Program-made: the position numbers and the translations under genes
Shown: in pieces, positions 41,164-48,670 of the stretch
Position numbering within the stretch: position 1 is the stretch's first letter
Layout: each line of letters starts with the position of its first letter
DNA from: Mesorhizobium sp. INR15
Lineage (GTDB): Bacteria; Pseudomonadota; Alphaproteobacteria; Rhizobiales; Rhizobiaceae
Assembly: GCF_015500075.1 (NCBI RefSeq)
Contig: NZ_CP045496.1
Coordinates: forward strand, 124,001 to 188,000
DNA length: 64,000 bases
Direction of reading: 5' to 3'
The notes under the pieces: generated by a model
What the model saw: the letters and a program-made list of their open reading frames with translations, nothing else
The model's database searches: none
Told to the model about the DNA's origin: nothing

Positions 41164-41384
41164 CGTCAATCTCCCATTTTTGGCGCCTGACTTCGAAGCC
41201 GGTCTCGGTCTTCGCCAGAGGTCACGCGCGGACTGAAAAAATATCAGTTCGTCCAATGGACACATGTCGCTCTGACGGCGGCTTGGCGTCCCTGACAGGG
41301 AAGGTGCTTTGAAAATTCCGGTTTCGCAAATTCATTTATCAGAAGGGCGATATCGGTTTTACCGATAGATAGACCATTGCGCTC

Positions 41385-42296
41385 TCAAGGACGCTGACGG
41401 ACCGTTCGCTGCGACTGGGCAAGGCCGATGAAGTCGCGCGCCGCCTGCGGCAAGCCGGATCCGCGCCTCCAGACCATGCCGACCTGCACCACCGGCAAGG
41501 AGCCCGAAACATCGCGCGATTCGATGCGGTCGCCTTCCAGCGACCACGGCCGGTAGACAAGATCCGGCAGCAGCGCCACGCCGGCGCCGGTGGCCACCAG
41601 GCTGCGCACCGCTTCGACCGAGCGGGTGCGGAAGGCTACATGCGGCTTGGCGCCGATCGCCGTCAGCAGCTTGCCGGTATTCTCCTCGATCTCGTCGACG
41701 GTCAGCATGATCAGCGGCTCGCCGGCGATATCGCCAATGCCGATAATATCGGCGCCGGCCAGCGAATGGCCAAGCGGCAGCCAGAGGCGGTAGGCCGAGA
41801 CTTCAAGGATTTCCGACTGCAGCGCGGTGCGGTCGCGCAGGTTCGAGGTGACCATGACGGCGATGTCGAGCTTGCCGCCAATCAACAAGTGTTCGAGATA
41901 GTCGCCATTGTCCTCGATGGCCGAGACCTCGACGCCTGGATAGGCGCGGCGGTAGCGGGCAAGAAGGTCCGACAGGACATAACCGGCGACCAGTGAGGTG
42001 ACGCCGAGTTGCAGCCGGCCTCCGGTCACCACCTGCTCGCCGGAGAAGGCGCGGCGCGCGTCGGAAACGTCGGCGAGGATCTTGGTGGCGTGGCGGAGGA
42101 ACTGATGACCCTTGTGAGTGATGTTCAGGCCGCGAGGATGGCGTTCGAACAGCTCGACGCCGAGGTCGCTCTCGAGCTCCTTGATCGCTTCGGTGACGGA
42201 GGACTGCGAGATGGAGAGGTTCTGCGCCGCACGCGACACCGTGCCTTGCTCGGCGACCGCGATGAAGAACTGCAGCTGGCGAATGGTGAAGGCCAT
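41385..42296 (-). CDS. LysR family transcriptional regulator
   Basis: This 303-residue regulator has the HTH in MAFTIRQLQFFIAVAEQGTVSRAAQNLSISQSSVTEAIKELESDLGVELFERHPRGLNIT. An effector domain follows (GRLQLGVTSLVAGYVLSDLLARYRRAYPGVEV). The start ATG 42296 gives the standard form. It lies 221 bases upstream of ydcS on the same strand, so control of that operon is possible. Neither its effector nor an operator is evident. The gap to ydcS is AT-rich near 41320-41340 and probably carries the ydcS promoter. Confidence 0.85.
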   Translation of the reverse strand: MAFTIRQLQFFIAVAEQGTVSRAAQNLSISQSSVTEAIKELESDLGVELFERHPRGLNITHKGHQFLRHATKILADVSDARRAFSGEQVVTGGRLQLGVTSLVAGYVLSDLLARYRRAYPGVEVSAIEDNGDYLEHLLIGGKLDIAVMVTSNLRDRTALQSEILEVSAYRLWLPLGHSLAGADIIGIGDIAGEPLIMLTVDEIEENTGKLLTAIGAKPHVAFRTRSVEAVRSLVATGAGVALLPDLVYRPWSLEGDRIESRDVSGSLPVVQVGMVWRRGSGLPQAARDFIGLAQSQRTVRQRP

Positions 42297-42375
42297 GGCC
42301 GGACTAAACACCGGCATGGAAGCGAAGGAAAGCGGACGGCGGACTTATCCCATGGACTGGAGACAAGGCGCTGGA

Positions 42376-42993
42376 TCAACCGAACACCAGACTGATGCGC
42401 CGCCGCCATTCCGGACCGTAGCGAAGGGCGGCCATGAATGCGGTCTCAAGGGCAACAACAATGACGATGATGCGGAAGCCTATCGTCAGCGAATCCTGGC
42501 CGCTGCCGTGCAGCAGATAGCCAGTGCTCAGGAAGCTTGCATTCCACACCATGGCGCCGACCATCGTCGCGCCGGCGAAAGGCAGCGCGGGCAGATACAG
42601 GGCGCCGGCGGCTATCGGCAGATAATTGCGTACCGTGGGGATGAACTGCGCCAGCAACGAGACCCTGACATGACGGCGGCGGTAGGCGTGGCCAAGCCTT
42701 TGGTAGGTTGCGTGGCGCAGCCAGACATATTTGCCGAAACGTTCGACCAGCCTGTCGGCTCGGTCAAATCCAATCCGGCGGCCTACCGTGTACCAGAACA
42801 GACAGCCGGCGGTGGAGGCAAGCGTCGTCACCAGCAGCAGGACCGCCAGTGTCCTGCCATCCGGCGCCGCGGTCATTCCGAGGAACAGCAGCATCACGTG
42901 CGACGGCGGCACCGGCAGGATCTTTTCGGTGAAGGCGAGGCAAAAGACGCCAAACAGACCGAGACCGAGAATGGTCGCCAGCGGGCCTGTCAC
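42376..42993 (-). CDS. DedA-family membrane protein
   Basis: This 205-residue inner-membrane protein has four to five hydrophobic segments and family-like stretches FTEKILPVPPSHVMLLFLGM and AQFIPTVRNYLPIAAGALYLP. The latter has the F-x-R-x-x-R-like region altered to FIPTVRNYLP, as in many DedA proteins. These are lipid scramblases or transporters that support membrane homeostasis. The GTG start overlaps the stop of the upstream pmtA gene by 4 bases (GTGA). Coupling to a phospholipid methyltransferase supports a role in phospholipid handling. Confidence 0.85.
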   Translation of the reverse strand: MTGPLATILGLGLFGVFCLAFTEKILPVPPSHVMLLFLGMTAAPDGRTLAVLLLVTTLASTAGCLFWYTVGRRIGFDRADRLVERFGKYVWLRHATYQRLGHAYRRRHVRVSLLAQFIPTVRNYLPIAAGALYLPALPFAGATMVGAMVWNASFLSTGYLLHGSGQDSLTIGFRIIVIVVALETAFMAALRYGPEWRRRISLVFG

Positions 42994-43589
42994 GCGAAAC
43001 GCCAGTCGTAGATCTTGACGGTCTTGATCCTGGCGATGCGATAGACGGTGGCTGGCGGAAAATTGCGAAAGGTGCGGCCAACCCGCGTTGCTTCCAGGTC
43101 CAGCCGGTCAAGCAGGGCCTGGTCGAACGGGCAGCGGCCGCCAAGCGTGAACTGATAAAGCGCTCCGCCGGGGCGAAGGTTGGCAAAGACGCCTTCCAGT
43201 ATGGAGAGCGTCTGGCGCGGCGAGATCAACCGGAAAGGCAGGCCGCTGACAGCGGCGCCGAGCATTGGCCCCTCGTAAAGCGGCAGATGCCGCAGCCCGA
43301 CGGCATCCATCTCGAAGATACGGGCCGCCGGGAAACGGCGCTTGAGCAAGGCGACAAAATCCGGATCGGATTCGATCAGCGTCAAATCCTGCTCCCTCAC
43401 TCCGCGCTCCACCAGGGCGCGGGTAAATGGCCCGGTGCCAGGGCCAAGCTCCAGCACCGGCCCGGTGTCGGGACCAATGTCACGCGTCATCATCGCCGCC
43501 AGGGTGGAACCGGATGGCGTAACGGAGCCGATCTTGAACGGCGCGACGGTCCAGGCCATGAGAAAAGACAAGGCATCACTTGCAGGCAT
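42990..43589 (-). CDS. Phospholipid N-methyltransferase-like protein (PmtA, Rhizobium type)
   Basis: This 199-residue SAM-dependent methyltransferase has the opening FKIGSVTPSGSTLAAMMTRDI and motif I VLELGPGTGPFTRALVERGV, then LIESDPDFVALLKRRFP. This matches the rhizobial soluble PmtA that methylates phosphatidylethanolamine on the way to phosphatidylcholine. ATG 43589 has GAGG 5 bases upstream; the TTG at 43601 is less likely. Whether it is the main PmtA or a paralogue cannot be told here. It is coupled to a DedA protein downstream. Confidence 0.75.
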   Translation of the reverse strand: MPASDALSFLMAWTVAPFKIGSVTPSGSTLAAMMTRDIGPDTGPVLELGPGTGPFTRALVERGVREQDLTLIESDPDFVALLKRRFPAARIFEMDAVGLRHLPLYEGPMLGAAVSGLPFRLISPRQTLSILEGVFANLRPGGALYQFTLGGRCPFDQALLDRLDLEATRVGRTFRNFPPATVYRIARIKTVKIYDWRFA

Positions 43590-43649
43590 AACGACCCTCA
43601 ATTCCTTCGCGGCGATCCGACGGATCGGTGGCCGCTCAACTTCCTTTCA

Positions 43650-43727
43650 GCGTCGGGCCCGAGATCGGTTCAGTATTCGGACCCGACGCCTTGGTGTCGG
43701 CATACGGGGCGAATCGCTCGCCGACAC
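43650..43727. other. Pair of perfect hairpins in the gap between pmtA-like and response regulator genes
   Basis: In this 294-base divergent gap, GCGTCGGG (43650-43657) pairs with CCCGACGC (43682-43689), and directly after it GTGTCGGC (43694-43701) pairs with GCCGACAC (43720-43727). The two stems share the core GTCGG. They could be a small RNA, a transcription control structure or a decayed repeat. No promoter or coding sequence can be fixed. Confidence 0.35.
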
Positions 43728-43883
43728 TCGACGGGTGGTGTTTGCTGCAACTGGATTGCATAGACATTGCGCTAAGCCGTAGAGACAAAGAAAAGACCTG
43801 CCGCGCCGGCCGGGATGTTTGCCATGCTTGCGCAATGTTGGCGCTGTAGCGCCTGAAACAACTACGTCGCCGAGGAATGATGG

Positions 43884-44558
43884 ATGCGGATCTTGCTGGT
43901 CGAAGACGAGCCTGAAATGGTTTCCGCCCTGCGTGCCGCGTTGAAGCGGCATGACATGGTTGTCGACCATGCCGGCACCCTGCTTGAGGCAGAGGACTTC
44001 GTTGGTGCCGACAGCTATGACGCCATCCTGCTCGACCGCCAGTTGCCGGATGGCGACGGACTGACGCTGGTGCCCAAACTGCGCGCCAAGAAGAACGTTA
44101 CGCCGGTGCTGGTGCTGACGGCGAGAGGCGACACCTCGGACAAGGTGGACGGGCTGGACATGGGCGCGGATGACTACCTGGCGAAGCCCTTCGCCTTCGA
44201 GGAACTGCTGGCCCGCTTGCGCGCTCTGCTCAGGCGTCCGGCGCCGATGCAGCCGCAATTCATCCGCTCCGGCCATCTGGTCCTCGATGTCGGGCATCGC
44301 GAGGCATCGATCCGCGGCGAGCCAATCAGCCTGCCGCGCCGCGAACTCCTGGTGCTGGAGGCGCTGATGCGACGGATGGGCCGCATGGTGCAGCGTTCGA
44401 CGCTGATGGAAGCGGTGTTCGGCCTCGATGACGAAATCCAGTCGAACGCGCTCGACACCCATGTCTCGCGCCTGCGCCGCAAGCTGACCGACGCCGACAG
44501 CGGCGTGACGATCAATGGTATCCGTGGCGTCGGCTATCTCCTGCGCGAGACCGCATGA
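43884..44558 (+). CDS. OmpR-family response regulator
   Basis: This 224-residue two-component regulator has a receiver domain with phospho-acceptor D51 in ILLDRQLPDGDG, an acidic pocket in LVEDEPEM and lysine in LAKPFAFEEL. The C-terminal winged-helix DNA-binding domain is about residues 125-222 (LPRRELLVLEALMRRMGR, VDTHVSRLRRKL-like LDTHVSRLRRKLTD, INGIRGVGYLL). ATG 43884 has GAGGA 8 bases upstream. The kinase gene overlaps its stop by 4 bases. Confidence 0.93.
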   Translation: MRILLVEDEPEMVSALRAALKRHDMVVDHAGTLLEAEDFVGADSYDAILLDRQLPDGDGLTLVPKLRAKKNVTPVLVLTARGDTSDKVDGLDMGADDYLAKPFAFEELLARLRALLRRPAPMQPQFIRSGHLVLDVGHREASIRGEPISLPRRELLVLEALMRRMGRMVQRSTLMEAVFGLDDEIQSNALDTHVSRLRRKLTDADSGVTINGIRGVGYLLRETA

Positions 44559-45922
44559 CCCTAAGACGCCCGCGATCGTTGAAATGGAGCCTGGTGCTGC
44601 GCATCGCCCTGCTGCAATGCGCAATGCTGACGCTGATTATTGTCGGTATTATCGCTGCCTTGCTGGCCACGGGTCTTATCCCGCATGACTATGAAGACGG
44701 TACGATGGACGTGCTGGCCGACGCCGTGGCGCGCGACGCGAAAGGCGTGCTTGTCCTCAACGAAACGCCTGACCTCGAGATGCTACGCGCTGGCGTTCCC
44801 GATCTCTGGTACATCATCCGCGACAAGCAGGGACACCGGCTTCAGGAAGGTACGGTGCCAGCGGCGTTCCAACCTTTTGTCGGGCTGCTGGACACTATCG
44901 CCGACGCCCGCATCGATCACGATATCGGCCAGGCCGCGCCGCCGGATGGAAAGATCCGCTGGACCGACACGGCCGCGGGCAATGTCCAGATAATGAGCGG
45001 CACCAAGGGTGGGCTTTCGCTGCTGCGGATTGTGTCGCAGGCGCCGCTGTTTTTCCTGCAAGGCATACTGCCGCTCGCCGGGCTGATGGGACTGGCCACG
45101 CTGTTCGCCACCCCTTGGGTCGTGCGCGGCGCGCTCTCCGGTCTCGGGCATGCGGCGGAGGAGGCCAAACGCATCGATATCGACAAGCGCGGCGTGCAAC
45201 TGCCGTTGAAAGACGTGCCGCTGGAAGTCACCCCGTTGGTCAAGGCGGTGAATGCCGCCCTTGCGCGCCTCGACAGGGGCTATGAGCGCCACAAGCGCTT
45301 CCTGACCGACGCCGCGCACGAGTTGCGAACACCTGTCGCCATCCTCAACACGCGCCTCGCCTCGCTGCCGGCGACACCGGAGCGGGCACGGCTGCTGCAG
45401 GATGCCGCCCGGCTGTCGACGCTGACCGATCAGCTTCTCGACCTGCAGCGCCTCGACCGGCAGGCCGTGCTGTTCGAACCGATCGACCTGGTAGCGATCG
45501 CTCACAGCGTTATTGTCGATCTCGCGCCGATGGCGTTTTCAGCCGGCTACGAGATGTCCTTCGAACCGGAAAGAGAGACGCTGATCGCTAACGGCGACCG
45601 GACAGCGATCGAGCGCGCCGTGACCAACCTCGTCCAGAACGCCATCGAGCACGGCGGCCAGACCGGCAAGATCACGGTCAAGGTGATCGCGCCTGCCATC
45701 ATCGAGGTTCATGACGAAGGCGGGGGTGTTCCGCCAGCCGAGCGGGAGCGTATCTTCGAGCCTTTCTACCGCCTGCGCCCGCAGGATCACGGAGCCGGGC
45801 TCGGCCTCAATCTGGTGCAGGAGATCATGCAACTGCACGGCGGCCGCATCGAGATTCTCGAAGGCGAGCCAACGGGCACCTGCTTCCGCATGACTTTCCC
45901 ACCGGCCGCCATGCCGGCTTAG
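44555..45922 (+). CDS. Sensor histidine kinase
   Basis: This 455-residue membrane kinase partners the response regulator before it (ATGA overlap). It has a first membrane span at about residues 10-40, a periplasmic sensor region to about 155, a second span (PLFFLQGILPLAGLMGLATLFATP) and a HAMP-like linker. The dimerisation helix carries H255 in DAAHELRTPVAIL. ATPase motifs are NLVQNAIEHG, DEGGGVP and GAGLGLNLVQEIM. The stimulus is unknown; the sensor domain PDLEMLRAGVPDLWYIIRDKQGHRL is PAS-like or novel. It has no obvious target near by. Confidence 0.92.
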   Translation: MTLRRPRSLKWSLVLRIALLQCAMLTLIIVGIIAALLATGLIPHDYEDGTMDVLADAVARDAKGVLVLNETPDLEMLRAGVPDLWYIIRDKQGHRLQEGTVPAAFQPFVGLLDTIADARIDHDIGQAAPPDGKIRWTDTAAGNVQIMSGTKGGLSLLRIVSQAPLFFLQGILPLAGLMGLATLFATPWVVRGALSGLGHAAEEAKRIDIDKRGVQLPLKDVPLEVTPLVKAVNAALARLDRGYERHKRFLTDAAHELRTPVAILNTRLASLPATPERARLLQDAARLSTLTDQLLDLQRLDRQAVLFEPIDLVAIAHSVIVDLAPMAFSAGYEMSFEPERETLIANGDRTAIERAVTNLVQNAIEHGGQTGKITVKVIAPAIIEVHDEGGGVPPAERERIFEPFYRLRPQDHGAGLGLNLVQEIMQLHGGRIEILEGEPTGTCFRMTFPPAAMPA

Positions 45923-45962
45923 AGACCCAAGCAAGCCGCCGCATCGGCAGGTTGGGTTGTGT

Positions 45963-45997
45963 TTGACATCGCGCATTATCGTAACTAGATAAGTTAC
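45963..45997 (+). promoter_or_regulatory. Promoter with dyad operator next to the Rrf2 gene
   Basis: TTGACA (45963-45968) lies 17 bases before TAGATA (45986-45991), a plausible promoter that would start transcription at or very near the ATG at 45998. Perfect arms GTAACT (45981-45986) and AGTTAC (45992-45997) around AGATA overlap the -10 box. This looks like an autorepressor site for the Rrf2 protein and a leaderless or nearly leaderless transcript. No ribosome site is seen. Confidence 0.5.
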
Positions 45998-46447
45998 ATG
46001 AAACGCAACAGCCGACTTTCCTCAACACTGCACATTCTGGTCCACATGGCCGAGAAGCAGGAACAGGCGCTGACCTCCGAGCAGCTTGCCACTTTCATCC
46101 ACACCAATCCGGTCGTGGTCCGCCGCACCATCGCCGGGCTGCGCGATGCCGGCATCGTCACCTCGTCGCGCGGGCACGGCGGCGGCTGGCTGCTCGGCCG
46201 TGCACCGGAAAACATATCCCTGGCCGAGATCAGCGCGGCGCTTGGCGAGAGCCTGCTGCCGTTCAGCACCAAGCCGGAGAGCCCCGGCTGCCTGGTCGAA
46301 CAAGCGGTGATCGCGGTGCTCGACGATTTTCGCATCGAAGCCGAGAGGCTGATGGCGGAAAAGCTCAGCCACATCACGCTGGCCGACCTGACCGCTGATT
46401 TCCGCCGCCGCTATGACCTGATTGGAGTATCCAGCCATGCAGTATGA
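45998..46447 (+). CDS. Rrf2 family transcriptional regulator
   Basis: This 149-residue protein is an Rrf2-type winged-helix regulator starting MKRNSRLSSTLHILVHMAEKQEQALTSEQLATFIHTNPVVVRRTIAGLRDAGIV. It has only one conserved-looking cysteine, in SPGCLVEQAV, so it lacks the three cysteines of the iron-sulfur types (IscR/NsrR) and may sense redox by that single thiol. ATG 45998 abuts the dyad. The downstream oxidoreductase start overlaps its end by 11 bases; this pair recurs widely in bacteria, which suggests the regulator controls the oxidoreductase. Confidence 0.85.
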   Translation: MKRNSRLSSTLHILVHMAEKQEQALTSEQLATFIHTNPVVVRRTIAGLRDAGIVTSSRGHGGGWLLGRAPENISLAEISAALGESLLPFSTKPESPGCLVEQAVIAVLDDFRIEAERLMAEKLSHITLADLTADFRRRYDLIGVSSHAV

Positions 46448-47333
46448 TCTTGCTGTCGTGGGCGGCAGCTTTGCCGGCTTGTCCGCCGCCGTCCAGGCGG
46501 CGCGTGCACGGCGCAATGTGCTGGTGATCGACGCCGGCCAGCCGCGCAACCGGTTCGCCGAACATTCGCACGGCTTCCTTGGCCAGGATGGGCGCTCTCC
46601 CGGCGCAATTCTCGAGGAAGCCCGCAAACAGTTGCTGGCCTATCCAACAGCCAGGGTTGTCAACGCGCGCGCGGACAAGGCGACCGCCGCCGGCGAGGGT
46701 TTCGAAGTCACCACCGACAGTGGCGAGACATTCGGCGCCGCGCGGCTGGTGCTCGCAACCGGTGTACGCGACATCCTGCCGGAAGTGCCCGGGCTGGCCG
46801 AGCTGTGGGGGAGGAGTGTTCTGCACTGCCCCTATTGCCACGGCTACGAGGTTTCCGGCGGACCGCTCGGCGTGCTCGCAACCGGCCCGTTGTCCTTGCA
46901 TCAGGCGCAACTGATCGCCGATTGGGGCGACGTCACGCTTTTCGGCAACGGCCAACTTGAGCCTGACCCGGAACAGATGCTGGCCCTGCAAAAGCACAAT
47001 ATCCGCTTTGAGCCCACCGGTGTGGCCGAACTGGCAAAGGACGCGACCGACGGATTGATTGTCCGCCTCGACGACGGCCGGAACATCGGCGTCAGGGCGA
47101 TGTTCACCGCGCCGCGCAACACCATGGCCAGTCCGCTGGCCGAACAGCTCGGCTGCGGCTTCACCGAAGGCTTCCTCGGCCCTGTGATCACCGTCGACGA
47201 CAGACAGCAGACAACCGTGCCTGGGGTTTATGCCGCCGGCGATGCCGCGCGCGCCATGCACAACATCGCTTTTGCCGTATCAGGTGGCACTTTCGCGGGC
47301 GTGTGCGCCCACCAATCGCTGGTGTTCGGCTAA
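46437..47333 (+). CDS. Thioredoxin reductase-like FAD/NAD(P) oxidoreductase
   Basis: This 298-residue flavoprotein has the FAD loop VVGGSFAGLSAAVQA near the N-terminus, the redox pair C131-P-Y-C134 in HCPYCHGYEV and the FAD-binding VPGVYAAGDAA near the C-terminus. This is the compact thioredoxin-reductase layout. The NAD(P) loop between them is poorly conserved (LGVLATGPLSLHQ replaces the usual GxGxxG), so the electron donor may not be NADPH. ATG 46437 has GGAG 9 bases upstream and overlaps the Rrf2 gene by 11 bases. It may reduce a disulfide partner. Confidence 0.85.
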   Translation: MQYDLAVVGGSFAGLSAAVQAARARRNVLVIDAGQPRNRFAEHSHGFLGQDGRSPGAILEEARKQLLAYPTARVVNARADKATAAGEGFEVTTDSGETFGAARLVLATGVRDILPEVPGLAELWGRSVLHCPYCHGYEVSGGPLGVLATGPLSLHQAQLIADWGDVTLFGNGQLEPDPEQMLALQKHNIRFEPTGVAELAKDATDGLIVRLDDGRNIGVRAMFTAPRNTMASPLAEQLGCGFTEGFLGPVITVDDRQQTTVPGVYAAGDAARAMHNIAFAVSGGTFAGVCAHQSLVFG

Positions 47334-47434
47334 AGCAATTCCAGGAAAAGCGCGTAGCGGTTTTCCGTCCGGAATTGCGTGAAAACAAAGAGTTAGAGCG
47401 GTTCAGCGATTCTACCAATCACTGAACCTCTCTA
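47334..47434. repeat. Rhizobial palindromic intergenic element
   Basis: GCAATTCC...GGAATTGC (outer arms at about 47335-47342 and 47371-47378) encloses AGGAAAA/TTTTCCG arms, and a second hairpin AGAGCGGTTCAG / CTGAACCTCTCT follows. This is a known short non-coding family in Mesorhizobium and related genomes, distinct from the CTCTCCCC repeat. It ends the oxidoreductase transcript and lies tail to tail with the DeoR gene. Confidence 0.75.
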
Positions 47435-47449
47435 AGTCAGCACACCCGA

Positions 47450-48226
47450 TCAGAACCCGGTTTCACCGCCGGCGATGCTGAGCCGCGTGCCGGCCTGCGC
47501 CAGCGCGGCGGCGATGTCGCGCGTCGGTGGCCTATCGGTGGCGAGCTCGGAAAAACCATCGAAACCGCAGACCTGGACCAGGCCCTGGCGGCCGAATTTG
47601 CTGTGGTCGGTGATGACGAGGGAACGCTGGCCGCGCGACAGCACCATGCGGGCAAATTCCGCCTCTTCCAGATCGTAGTCCATCACGCCCATGACGGCGT
47701 CGACCGCGCCGGTGGAGATCACCGCGTGGCTGACCGAAAAGCGGCTGACGAAGTCGATCGCCGAGGCGCCGAAGGCAGCCCCTGAATCGCTGCGTAGCTC
47801 GCCGCCGGCCATGTAGACCTTGTTGCCGTTGACGGTGGCCAGCGTGCGCGCGATGTCGGACGAATTGGTAACCACCGTCAGCCGACGATGGCCGAGCAAT
47901 TCGCGGGCAAGAAACGAGGTCGTCGTGCCGGTGTCGAGCATGATCGATTCGCCATCGCGGATCGTGGCGGCGACCATGCGGGCAATGACGCGCTTGGCAT
48001 CGGCATTGTCGCGCATGCGCCGCTCGAACGGCGCTTCCCCGACCATCGACGGCAGGCCGATGGCGCCATGCATTTTCAGGATCGACCCATCGCTGGTGAG
48101 CGGCTTGACGTCGCGGCGGACCGTCTCCAGCGAGACGCCCAGCCGGTCGGCAAGGCTCGCGATGGTGACGGTGCCCTCCTCCTGCAGGAGGCGCAGGATT
48201 TCGCCATGCCGTTTCGAGTGGTTCAT
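47450..48226 (-). CDS. DeoR/GlpR family transcriptional regulator
   Basis: This 258-residue regulator has the DeoR HTH (RHGEILRLLQEEGTVTIASLADRLGVSLETVRRDVKPLTSDG) and a phosphosugar-isomerase-like sensor domain with DTGTTTSFLARELL and VVTNSSDIARTL. Such domains bind phosphorylated metabolites. It is divergent from the kinase-demethylase cassette and is the best candidate regulator. ATG 48226 has no strong ribosome site. Candidate operators (two direct-repeat pairs) lie in the 444-base gap upstream. Confidence 0.88.
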   Translation of the reverse strand: MNHSKRHGEILRLLQEEGTVTIASLADRLGVSLETVRRDVKPLTSDGSILKMHGAIGLPSMVGEAPFERRMRDNADAKRVIARMVAATIRDGESIMLDTGTTTSFLARELLGHRRLTVVTNSSDIARTLATVNGNKVYMAGGELRSDSGAAFGASAIDFVSRFSVSHAVISTGAVDAVMGVMDYDLEEAEFARMVLSRGQRSLVITDHSKFGRQGLVQVCGFDGFSELATDRPPTRDIAAALAQAGTRLSIAGGETGF

Positions 48227-48253
48227 CTGTCGTCATCCGCCTGGATCGTTACG

Positions 48254-48387
48254 ATTGTGACTGTTTTTATGGTAAAGCCACCGCTTATGACAAGAACGGT
48301 GACATATTTTCGGGCAAAAAAACAGATAAAGCCACAGGTTTCCGTTGACAAGCCTGGCCATCTGGCGTGACATTGGCATTGTGACAG
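48254..48387. promoter_or_regulatory. Direct-repeat operator candidates and promoter for the kinase-demethylase cassette
   Basis: Two kinds of direct repeat occur in the divergent gap: ATTGTGAC(T/A)G at 48254-48263 and 48378-48387, and TAAAGCCAC at 48273-48281 and 48327-48335. TTGACA at 48345-48350 with TGACAT at 48368-48373 (17-base spacer) is a possible rightward promoter. The second repeat copy overlaps or follows it. These could be DeoR binding sites, but no binding evidence exists. Confidence 0.4.
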
Positions 48388-48486
48388 GCTCGGACTGCCA
48401 CGGGAGAATGATGGCTGAGCCGCACCCAAACATATGTGCCGAAACGTCGGCGACGCGCCCGGCGCCAAGGCAACAGAGTCTTTCGA

Positions 48487-48645
48487 ATCCGCGGGGGCGG
48501 ATGCCGGTCTCGAAGAGCCCGGCACATGGGGCTCGTCGGTGCGGCACGGGATACCGATCCCGCACTCCGCACCGACGAGATCTTCGCCATCGCGGGCCTG
48601 CGCTGCCACGGCAATCCGGTGCCACCGGGCCGGCGCCTTGGCACC
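48487..48645 (+). ncRNA. Hairpin-rich leader of the kinase-demethylase cassette (candidate cis-regulatory RNA)
   Basis: Four hairpins lie in the mRNA leader. First, ATCCGC-GGGG-GCGGAT (48487-48502). Second, GCCGG...CCGGC (48503-48523). Third, a nested structure with CTCGTCGGTGCGG (48532-48544) pairing with CCGCACCGACGAG (48567-48579) around an inner CGGGAT-ACCG-ATCCCG. Fourth, GGTGCC...GGCACC (48618-48645). The cassette starts at 48671. It matches no riboswitch class I can recall; the glycine-riboswitch core is absent. GC-rich DNA forms hairpins easily, so the 13-bp outer stem is the strongest point. Confidence 0.4.
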
Positions 48646-48670
48646 CCATCACAAAACCAGGGATGAGTTC

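Noticed and set aside
48378..48645. Glycine riboswitch in the cassette leader
   Set aside because: The gene content made this attractive, but the conserved core (a CCGAAGG-type element with a CTCTCAGG match) is not present.
48436..48666. Short ORF of 76 codons in the leader of the kinase-demethylase cassette
   Set aside because: The predicted protein is very basic and disordered, has no ribosome site and overlaps the hairpin region. A structured leader explains the region better.
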